Shown piece by piece: positions 1-6,298 of a stretch of DNA of 6,564 nucleotides. Positions within the stretch are counted from its first letter, which is position 1. Every line of letters starts with the position of its first letter. Position numbers and translations under genes: made by a program. The notes under the pieces were generated by a model. That model searched no databases. It was not told the DNA's origin and was given only the letters and a program-made list of their open reading frames with translations. Source of the stretch: Methanobacteriota archaeon. GTDB lineage: Archaea > Thermoplasmatota > Poseidoniia > Poseidoniales > Poseidoniaceae. Where the stretch lies: positions 1-6,564 of the forward strand of contig JAACDL010000209.1 in NCBI GenBank assembly GCA_009936765.1, written 5' to 3'.

Positions 1-1373
1 CCAACAGTCACACCAATGATCTCAGCAATTTGTTGTTTCCAAGGCGTTGCTCCAACCATGTGTCCAGTTTTCAAATCCTGCATTACATCTCCTGCAATTG
101 CAGCAGAAGTAGCGACAATTGCTGCAATGAACATAGTTGCAACCATCATCTCTCTTTCCTCCATTCCCATAATCAGGCCACCAACAACCCAAACCAATCC
201 TATAGTGAAAAGAAGTGTTGCGATTGTCATACCTGAAACCGGAGAGTTGGAAGAGCCAACACCTCCTGCAATATATCCTGCAACAGCAGCGAAGAAAAAC
301 GACACAACAGCCAGAAATAATGCTCCTGCTATTGCCATGACAATACTTCCAGTAGCATACCAATAGAACAATGATATCAATACCACTAAAAATCCACAAA
401 ACAGCATTACCTTATCTAGAGGTAGATCCATTTCAGTTCGCAATAGTTCCTCGTTTGTATCAGTTTTTTGGAATGCCTTACCTAGTCCTTCTGCAATGGT
501 TTTCCTCATCGACCAAAGCGTGTAAACACCTCCAATAACCATTGCTCCGACTCCAGCGTAACGAATCTGGGCTTTCCATATCTCGTTATAGTCTGCCAGT
601 GTTATCAGGTCGATATATCCTGAACTATTTGGGAACCCATTGACTAATCCATATATTGGCACTAATATTGCAAACCCAACAACTCCGCCAAGGAAAATAA
701 ATGAGGCAATACGTAATCCAACAATGTATCCAACGGATAATAGTGCTAATGACAAGTCAATACCCGCATAAAACTTAGTCCCAAATGCAGTGGCTATACC
801 TTCCACATGGGCCTGAGTCGACTTAAACGCCTTTACCATCCATCCATAGGTGGCTCCGATTAATAATGCGTAGATAATCGCAGTTAAGCCACTTCCACCT
901 TTCTCTCCGGCTACTAATACTTCTCTGCAAGCAACACCTTCTGGATATGGTAGCGCTTCTTCCACGATAAACAATCTCCTCAATGCGATTGTGAACATAG
1001 TACCCAATAGTCCACCTAAAATTGCTATGAGGAATGTGTCCATCCATTGAATATCGCTCCAAATGCCTAAAACTAGTAGAGCAGGAACTGTAAAAATAAC
1101 TCCTGCTGCAAGGGATTCCCCTGCACTGGCCATAGTCTGAACTGAGTTATTTTCGAGGATAGTAACGTTCTCGAATTTCAATCCTCTTAATATTAGCATA
1201 CTCATTACAGCAGCGGGTATAGATGCGGATACAGTAATTCCTACATATAATCCCAGATATGCGTTTGCTGCTGTCATCAAAGCACCGAGCAATACCCCGA
1301 TTACAATAACGCGAACTGTTAACTCCTTGACATTGCTATCAGCAGGAATCCACGGCTCTCCGAGTCCGGACAT
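1..1373 (-). CDS. OPT-family oligopeptide transporter, N-terminal 457 residues (partial, cut by window edge)
   Basis: Integral membrane secondary transporter of the OPT superfamily, expected to import oligopeptides or metal-chelate-like substrates by cation symport. The start is the ATG at 1373-1371 (MSGLGEPWIP); the frame stays open to the left edge, so the C-terminal part is missing (prokaryotic members usually have about 600-700 residues). I translated the reverse strand by hand. About 12 hydrophobic segments are visible, for example around residues 20-64, 88-132, 164-182, 205-243, 272-286, 322-367 and 384-427. Family signatures seen are NAYLGLYVGITVSASIPAA (37-55), ENNSVQTMASAGESLAAG (74-91), LPYPEGVACREVL (141-153), SNSPVSGMT (375-383) and GDVMQDLKTGHMVGATP (428-444). 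The soluble loop at about 287-320 is charged. From memory the family motif around 375-383 usually reads NNPVSG or NNPISG, so the S at 377 may be a small variation. The gene is divergent from the ATPase. Family assignment is firm; the substrate is not determined. Confidence 0.9.
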   Translation of the reverse strand, partial: MSGLGEPWIPADSNVKELTVRVIVIGVLLGALMTAANAYLGLYVGITVSASIPAAVMSMLILRGLKFENVTILENNSVQTMASAGESLAAGVIFTVPALLVLGIWSDIQWMDTFLIAILGGLLGTMFTIALRRLFIVEEALPYPEGVACREVLVAGEKGGSGLTAIIYALLIGATYGWMVKAFKSTQAHVEGIATAFGTKFYAGIDLSLALLSVGYIVGLRIASFIFLGGVVGFAILVPIYGLVNGFPNSSGYIDLITLADYNEIWKAQIRYAGVGAMVIGGVYTLWSMRKTIAEGLGKAFQKTDTNEELLRTEMDLPLDKVMLFCGFLVVLISLFYWYATGSIVMAIAGALFLAVVSFFFAAVAGYIAGGVGSSNSPVSGMTIATLLFTIGLVWVVGGLIMGMEEREMMVATMFIAAIVATSAAIAGDVMQDLKTGHMVGATPWKQQIAEIIGVTV

Positions 1374-1397
1374 ACATTCCCGGAGTAGTGTCCGACT
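1363..1397. promoter_or_regulatory. Imperfect inverted repeat over the OPT start codon (possible operator or leader hairpin)
   Basis: The arm AGTCCGGACA (1363-1372) pairs with TGTCCGACT (1389-1397): nine base pairs with one bulged C and a 16-base loop. The left arm ends inside the OPT start codon (1371-1373), and the whole element lies downstream of the putative OPT TATA box, so it would be in the short 5' end of that mRNA or act as a repressor site. The pairing is seen directly; the function is inference, and arms this short can occur by chance. Confidence 0.3.
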
Positions 1398-1410
1398 TGT
1401 GAAATATCCG

Positions 1411-1424
1411 GCTATTTAATTTGG
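1411..1424 (-). promoter_or_regulatory. Candidate archaeal BRE/TATA promoter for the OPT transporter
   Basis: On the minus strand the sequence reads CCAAATTAAATAGC, which resembles an archaeal purine-rich BRE followed by a TTTAWATA-like box. Its centre is about 44 bases upstream of the OPT ATG, which would give a transcript start near 1390 and a short leader of roughly 15-20 bases. No strong Shine-Dalgarno site lies before the ATG, which fits a short-leader archaeal gene. This is a pattern match only. Confidence 0.4.
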
Positions 1425-1435
1425 AACACCCACCC

Positions 1436-1446
1436 GTATAATCATA
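1436..1446 (+). promoter_or_regulatory. Candidate promoter (TATA-like) for the ATPase-mqnE-mqnA operon
   Basis: GTATAATCATA lies 49-59 bases before the ATPase ATG. In an archaeon this could be a TATA box giving a transcript start near 1465 and a leader of about 30 bases that includes the ribosome binding site at 1484-1490. TATAAT (1437-1442) is also an exact bacterial -10 hexamer, but no convincing -35 hexamer sits 16-18 bases upstream, and the bases before it (cacccaccc) are not a purine-rich BRE. Support is therefore modest under either model. Confidence 0.3.
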
Positions 1447-1483
1447 AGTCCCTGTATTACCCGGCAATAAGAGCAGTCTGCTT

Positions 1484-1490
1484 GGGGTGA
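1484..1490 (+). promoter_or_regulatory. Ribosome binding site of the P-type ATPase
   Basis: GGGGTGA (1484-1490), followed by TTTC and the ATG at 1495. GGTGA matches the core of the anti-Shine-Dalgarno complement GGAGGTGAT, and the four-base gap supports this ATG as the start. Confidence 0.7.
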
Positions 1491-1494
1491 TTTC

Positions 1495-4278
1495 ATGTCC
1501 GAACATTTATGGCATACTAAAAGTGGCGAAGATGCACTGCTTGAATTGGATACTCCTTTGGGTGGTCTCTCGTCAGAAGAAGCCAACTCGAGGCAACTGA
1601 AATACGGTAAGAATAAGTTAACTGAACCTGAGAAAACCTCTGCAATAATTAGATTCTTATCTCAATATCACGATCCACTCAACTATTTGCTAATCGGTGC
1701 TGGTCTACTGGCTCTTGCAACACATCCTGATCAGCCAGGCGATGCAATTTTCATCGGAATAGTTCTGACTGCAAATGCATTCTTTGGTTTTTGGCAGGAA
1801 AATAAGGCCGAACAAGAGATGGGCGCATTAAAGCAAATGACGGTTTCTAGGTGTGTGGTATGTCGAGATGGAATGGAAATGGAAGTCAGTACCACTGAAC
1901 TAGTCCCCGGTGATATAGTCAAAATGGAAGAAGGACTCAATGTTCCGGCTGATTTGCGCGTGAGTGAATCTTGGCAGTGTAAAGTCGATGAGTCGGCATT
2001 AACCGGTGAATCGATGCCTACAAAAGTCAATGCTGATGTTTTACCCCCTGAAACACTTCTTGCAGATAGAAGGAATATGCTTTACATGGGGACAACAATA
2101 TCAACAGGCAGAGCAGTCGGTATCGTTACATCAACTGGAATGTTCACAGAGTTAGGTAAGATTGCAAATGATATTGCAGAAGCAGAAACTCCTAAAACAC
2201 CTTTAGAGCATAAATTAGAGTCACTTGGCAAATTCCTTGGATTCATTGCATTAATTGTGGCTGCTCTAATCGTCTCAATTGAACTGATAGTAACATACGT
2301 TGGTGGAGGAGACTTATGGGCTGCTGCAAAAATCCAACTCCTAGTAGCCATAGCAATTTTCGTAGCCATTGTGCCCGAGGGATTACCGATTATCCTTGTC
2401 ACCACCCTAGCTATCGGAATGAGGAATATGGCAAGGCACAAAGCCATCATCCGCCGCATGAAGGCTGTTGAAACCCTTGGTTCAACAACCGTAATTTGTA
2501 CTGATAAAACAGGTACGCTAACCAAAAATCAAATGACAGTTCGCGAACTGATGCTTCCAGAGAATACATTTGGAATTAGTGGTGAAGGATTCAAACCTGA
2601 AGGTAAACTAATGCTCAATGATGCCGAGCTTAGTGATGAAAAGATGTCTGAATTACAGCGTGACCTTGGATTCAGACTTGCCGCCAGTTGTCTATCGTTG
2701 TGTCACAATTCACAGATTGCAGAGGTCGATGAGCAGTGGTCTGCCATTGGCGACCCTACAGATAGTGCGTGTGCAGTATTGGGCTACAAGATAAACGGCG
2801 ATGTTGCTAAATTTGCACAAAGGCATCCTCGTAAGCATGAATTCTTCTTCAATACAGATAGGAAGAGAATGTCTGTAATTCATGAATATGAAGGAGAAGA
2901 TTGGGTTTTCTCCAAAGGTGGCGCTGGCGGATACAAAGATCTGGTCAAATGGAAAGTATCCAATGGAGAGATAGTTCCTATAGAAGAAGGCGATATCAAT
3001 GCTGCTACAAATGCTAATCGAACTATGGCTAGTAAGGCAATGCGAGTAATTGCATTGTGCGCTAGACGTGTTGAAGATGGTGAAGACATACACGATATGG
3101 AGTCTGTTGAAGACAACTTTATTTTCTTAGGCATGGTTGGAATTATGGACCCGCCACGTGCTGAAGTTTATGATGCAATCAAGAGATGCCAGAAAGCTGG
3201 AATCCGAGTTAAGATGATTACTGGAGATCAACATATGACTGCACAGTCTATTGGTGAAGATCTCAATATTACTAAGCCCCATATTGATGCTATTGGCGGT
3301 GAAAGGTTAGAACAATTAGATGATGAAGCCATGAGAGATATAGTCGGAGGAACTGCGATTTTCAGTCGAGTAACTCCAGAGCAGAAGATGCGCATAGTTA
3401 CTGCATTACAAGACGAAGGCGAAGTTGTTGCGATGACTGGAGATGGAGTTAACGACGCTCCTGCTTTGTCACGTGCAAATATTGGAATATCTATGGGTAT
3501 TTCCGGTACCGATGTTGCCAAATATGCTTCTGACATGGTATTACAAGATGACAATTTCGCTAATATCGTAAATGCTGTAGAAGAAGGGCGGAAGATATAC
3601 GCTAATATCAGGAACTTCGTACGATATCAAGTATCAACTAATGTAGCGGCTGTAGCATTACTGTTACTAGCAAAGGTTGTATTTGACATGCCTCTACCTC
3701 TGACGGCAACTCAAATTTTGGTTATCAACATACTAATGGATGGGCCACCTGCTGTTGCACTTGGTGTTGAAAGAATGCACTCTAATGTTATGGACAGGCC
3801 TCCGCGCCCTGTAGCCGAACCTTTGCCAAACCTCATGGATTTAGCACTGATATTTTATCTCGGAGCAGTAATGGTTACAGGGACACTTGTAGTCTACTAT
3901 ATCGCATTGAGCAATGGCACAGAAGAATATGCTAGAACAATGTGTTTCAGCGTGTTCATTCTATTCCAATTGTTTAACGTCATGAATTGCCGTAGTAGTG
4001 AGGATAGCGTGTTCAAATTAGGTCTATTCACTAACAGGGCAATCTATCTTGCAATATTCTTCTCTACTTCATTACTACTAATCTCAGTCCAGGGGTCAAT
4101 GTGGACCATCCCATTAACCTCGTTCAATGTTGGCGAATTACTGTCCACAACAACTCTTGATAGAGCAGATTGGTTTGTAATCATATTAGTTTCAAGTACA
4201 GTGTTTATGGCAGAAGAATTCCGCAAATTAATCCAAAGCCAAGGTATCTTCCGAGTTAGAACCAGCCGTCGAACTTGA
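1495..4278 (+). CDS. P-type cation-transporting ATPase, SPCA/PMR1-like (predicted Ca2+/Mn2+ pump)
   Basis: A complete 927-residue P2-type ATPase that pumps cations across the cytoplasmic membrane using ATP. Domains in order: N-terminal cation-ATPase region (about 5-60), M1-M2 (60-101), actuator domain with TGES (170-173), M3-M4 (244-303) with PEGLP (294-298), phosphorylation motif DKTGT (D337), nucleotide-binding domain with GDPTDSA (419-425) and RKRMS (456-460), P-domain motifs TGD (576-578) and TGDGVND (648-654), and M5-M10 (about 715-908). The M6 sequence NILMDGPPAVALGVE (745-759) is the SPCA/PMR1 form; SERCA has NLVTDG there. M5 reads STNVAAV (714-720) and lacks the SERCA site-I glutamate, which fits a single-ion pump. 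The usual KGAPE motif is changed to KGGAGG (474-479). The start follows a good GGTGA site. mqnE begins 4 bases after its stop, implying a shared transcript. Family is certain; Ca2+/Mn2+ specificity is inferred from M4/M6 motifs. Confidence 0.93.
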   Translation: MSEHLWHTKSGEDALLELDTPLGGLSSEEANSRQLKYGKNKLTEPEKTSAIIRFLSQYHDPLNYLLIGAGLLALATHPDQPGDAIFIGIVLTANAFFGFWQENKAEQEMGALKQMTVSRCVVCRDGMEMEVSTTELVPGDIVKMEEGLNVPADLRVSESWQCKVDESALTGESMPTKVNADVLPPETLLADRRNMLYMGTTISTGRAVGIVTSTGMFTELGKIANDIAEAETPKTPLEHKLESLGKFLGFIALIVAALIVSIELIVTYVGGGDLWAAAKIQLLVAIAIFVAIVPEGLPIILVTTLAIGMRNMARHKAIIRRMKAVETLGSTTVICTDKTGTLTKNQMTVRELMLPENTFGISGEGFKPEGKLMLNDAELSDEKMSELQRDLGFRLAASCLSLCHNSQIAEVDEQWSAIGDPTDSACAVLGYKINGDVAKFAQRHPRKHEFFFNTDRKRMSVIHEYEGEDWVFSKGGAGGYKDLVKWKVSNGEIVPIEEGDINAATNANRTMASKAMRVIALCARRVEDGEDIHDMESVEDNFIFLGMVGIMDPPRAEVYDAIKRCQKAGIRVKMITGDQHMTAQSIGEDLNITKPHIDAIGGERLEQLDDEAMRDIVGGTAIFSRVTPEQKMRIVTALQDEGEVVAMTGDGVNDAPALSRANIGISMGISGTDVAKYASDMVLQDDNFANIVNAVEEGRKIYANIRNFVRYQVSTNVAAVALLLLAKVVFDMPLPLTATQILVINILMDGPPAVALGVERMHSNVMDRPPRPVAEPLPNLMDLALIFYLGAVMVTGTLVVYYIALSNGTEEYARTMCFSVFILFQLFNVMNCRSSEDSVFKLGLFTNRAIYLAIFFSTSLLLISVQGSMWTIPLTSFNVGELLSTTTLDRADWFVIILVSSTVFMAEEFRKLIQSQGIFRVRTSRRT

Positions 4279-4282
4279 AAGG

Positions 4283-5509
4283 GTGGGATTCAATAATAAC
4301 CGTCACTGCGACTCAAACATGCCAGCAGGCGAGTCTTCGGTTTGGAGAGAGAATCTTTCCCGAAATCTACAAGCTAATGTATGGCCTAGTGATTTTGAAC
4401 CGATAGTCACCAAATTATCCAACGGTGAACAACTATCAAGATCTGATGGCCACTTTTTGTTTAACAGCAAGGATCTCGACACAATTGGTCGTATTGCTAA
4501 CATAGTCAAGTTTGCCAGATTTGACAATAGCGCATTTTTCAATGTGAATGTCCATATCAATCAAACAAATATTTGTACACTGGCTTGCAGGTTCTGCGCC
4601 TTTAGACGCGGTCGAAGGGCCAAGGATGCGTATGCCATGGATATCGATGAATATGTAGAAGATTTACGAAATTACGCAAATCATGTAGACGAAGTTCACT
4701 CCGTAGGTGGTTTACACCCTGAGTGGGACATTGAACACTATTCAGCCCTTTTTTCTAGAGTAAAGGATGAATTTCCAGATATACATATCAAGGCATTAAC
4801 AGCCGTAGAGATTAAACACATCTCCAAATTATCTGGCATAACGATTCGCAACACTCTTAAAAAACTTAGAGACTCAGGATTAGGATCTCTACCTGGCGGT
4901 GGTGCAGAAATATTAGATGACGATGTACGTGCAATAATTTGCAAGGGTAAAGAATCGTCGTCAGAGTATTTGGAAATACACCAGACTGCCCACGAATTAG
5001 GTATTCCTACCAATTGTACTATGCTATTTGGTACAGTTGAAACAATAGATCAGCGTATAACGCATTTGTTGAAATTGCGCGACCTTCAGGATAAAACCGA
5101 AGGATTCCAGTGTTTCGTACCTTATCCATTCCTGCCTGATGATTCACGCCTCCCCGAAGCACAACTTGCCAGCGGAACCGAGATTTTACGGATGATAGCC
5201 ATCTCAAGACTGATGCTAGATAATATCCCTCACATCAAGGCCTACAGGATGAATATAGGTGACGAAATAGCGGAACTAGCCCTTCAGTTCGGAGCGGATG
5301 ATATCGACGGAACCGTCCAGAAAGAATCGATAATGCATTTGGCGGGATCTAATGCTCCGTTGGATCACGACAAGGAGATGTTAGCAAAGATTGTTATTAA
5401 TTCAGGTTCCAAACCAGTCCAAAGGAACACAACATACACTTCCTTTGAGGAATACATACTACCAAAAGCACCCGCCCGCCGACAGTTACGTATGGCGGCT
5501 GGTGAATAG
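4283..5509 (+). CDS. mqnE: Aminofutalosine synthase MqnE (radical SAM)
   Basis: Cytoplasmic radical SAM enzyme of the futalosine menaquinone pathway; it adds the SAM-derived adenosyl radical to 3-enolpyruvylbenzoate to make 6-amino-6-deoxyfutalosine. The 408 residues include the cluster motif C98-x3-C102-x2-C105 (NICTLACRFCAF), VGGLHPEWDIEHYSALF (141-157), HIKALTAVEI (168-177), SLPGGGAEI (202-210), LRDLQDKTEGF (265-275), SRLMLDNIPHIKAYR (308-322) and FGADDIDGTV (336-345). HIKAxTAVEI and the HIKA / DGTV block separate it from the paralogue MqnC and from the F420 enzyme CofH. The start taken is GTG at 4283, four bases after the ATPase stop; the alternative ATG at 4319 would remove 12 poorly conserved residues, and neither has a clearly spaced Shine-Dalgarno site. 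No earlier in-frame start exists after the TAA at 4229. mqnA follows directly, which supports the function. Confidence 0.93.
   Translation: MGFNNNRHCDSNMPAGESSVWRENLSRNLQANVWPSDFEPIVTKLSNGEQLSRSDGHFLFNSKDLDTIGRIANIVKFARFDNSAFFNVNVHINQTNICTLACRFCAFRRGRRAKDAYAMDIDEYVEDLRNYANHVDEVHSVGGLHPEWDIEHYSALFSRVKDEFPDIHIKALTAVEIKHISKLSGITIRNTLKKLRDSGLGSLPGGGAEILDDDVRAIICKGKESSSEYLEIHQTAHELGIPTNCTMLFGTVETIDQRITHLLKLRDLQDKTEGFQCFVPYPFLPDDSRLPEAQLASGTEILRMIAISRLMLDNIPHIKAYRMNIGDEIAELALQFGADDIDGTVQKESIMHLAGSNAPLDHDKEMLAKIVINSGSKPVQRNTTYTSFEEYILPKAPARRQLRMAAGE
5501..5505 (+). promoter_or_regulatory. Ribosome binding site of mqnA, inside the end of mqnE
   Basis: GGTGA at 5501-5505 lies in the last codons of mqnE, four bases before the mqnA ATG at 5510. 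The same core and gap are used by the ATPase. It supports the ATG at 5510 and suggests translational coupling. Confidence 0.6.
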
Positions 5510-6298
5510 ATGTCATGGGAACGAACCATTGGACGAGTTTCGTTCATCAACTGTGAACCTCTTTTTTATGGCCTAGATAATTCATGGGATGTATTACCTG
5601 CCCCCCCCTCTTGGTTAACAGGCCATCTTCTTCGTAAAGATTGTATTTTAGCCCCCATACCAGCCGCAGCTTACGCCAAGAACTCTAGCGAGCTTGTTTT
5701 GGTTCCCGATTTAGCCATTTCAAGCCGAGGGGAAGTGGGTAGCGTACTCCTCTTCGGTTCAATGCCCATCGAGTCAATGAATACGATAGCATTACCATCA
5801 GATTCGGCCTCTTCTGTCGCTCTACTGCGCCATCTTGTATCCAAGAGGAATCTACAACCGAAATATGTCGAGATGGGTCCCGATTTAGAAGGGATGTTAG
5901 ATTCATGCGATGGGTGCTTGTTGATTGGCGATCGTGCACTTGAAGGAGCAAGGGCTCACCCAGACTTAGTGGTAATGGATTTGGGTTCTGAATGGCTTCA
6001 GGTAACTGGCAATCCAATGGTATTCGGAGTATTTGCCGCACGCAGAGACTCCGATGTAGAATTAATTAAATCAGCTTACGATGCTCTCATTTCAAGGCTT
6101 GAGGCGTTTGAGAATGATGACTCTGTTCGTAGCCAAGTTATAGCGGCAAGTGGAGTAAAGTCTGCTCAAAGCGTTGAAAGGCTCGAGAGGTATTTCGGGG
6201 AAGTAATCAATCGTATGGATTCCGAAGACATGGATGGACTTCGGTTATTTTTGAAAACAGCATGTGGCATGAATGATGAGCCGATTATGGCTTGGTAA
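5510..6298 (+). CDS. mqnA: Chorismate dehydratase MqnA
   Basis: Cytoplasmic enzyme of the periplasmic-binding-protein-like fold that removes water from chorismate to give 3-enolpyruvylbenzoate, the first committed step of the futalosine pathway and the substrate of MqnE. The 262 residues match the family from end to end: IGRVSFINCEPLFYGL (7-22, with the conserved Asn at 14), SSRGEVGSVLLF (71-82), LPSDSASSVALLRHL (95-109), CLLIGDRAL (136-144), DLGSEWLQVTGNPMVFGVF (157-175), and a helical C-terminal part ending near YFGEVINRM (228-236). The length is usual for the family (about 250-290). There is no signal peptide, as expected. The ATG directly abuts the mqnE stop TAG and has a GGTGA site, so the pair is very probably co-translated. 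A run of eight C at 5601-5608 lies in codons 30-33 but does not break the frame. The gene ends exactly where the convergent lysine-rich gene ends. Confidence 0.92.
   Translation: MSWERTIGRVSFINCEPLFYGLDNSWDVLPAPPSWLTGHLLRKDCILAPIPAAAYAKNSSELVLVPDLAISSRGEVGSVLLFGSMPIESMNTIALPSDSASSVALLRHLVSKRNLQPKYVEMGPDLEGMLDSCDGCLLIGDRALEGARAHPDLVVMDLGSEWLQVTGNPMVFGVFAARRDSDVELIKSAYDALISRLEAFENDDSVRSQVIAASGVKSAQSVERLERYFGEVINRMDSEDMDGLRLFLKTACGMNDEPIMAW

Noticed and set aside
16..366. Plus-strand open frame of 116 codons near the left edge
   Set aside because: It is antisense to the OPT transporter, whose continuous frame and family motifs cover the same bases. The minus-strand frames at 22-399 and 823-1062 are also out-of-frame shadows of that gene.
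1437..1442. Exact bacterial -10 hexamer TATAAT as proof of a bacterial host
   Set aside because: No matching -35 is at the right distance, and a six-base match in an AT-rich intergenic region is weak evidence; an archaeal TATA element explains it equally well.
2082..2525. Minus-strand open frame of 147 codons within the ATPase
   Set aside because: It is antisense to the conserved M3-M4 and phosphorylation region and has no recognisable motif or ribosome binding site; the same holds for the other minus-strand frames at 1731-4226.
1495..4278. Na+/K+-, H+- or heavy-metal-type P-ATPase
   Set aside because: There is no N-terminal CxxC metal-binding domain and no CPC motif in M4. The PEGLP and NILMDGPP motifs point to the Ca2+/Mn2+ SPCA/PMR1 group.
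4283..5509. Identification of the radical SAM gene as mqnC or cofH
   Set aside because: The HIKALTAVEI segment, the SRLMLDNIPHIKAYR block and the FGADDIDGTV motif fit MqnE, and the gene adjoins mqnA, which makes the MqnE substrate.
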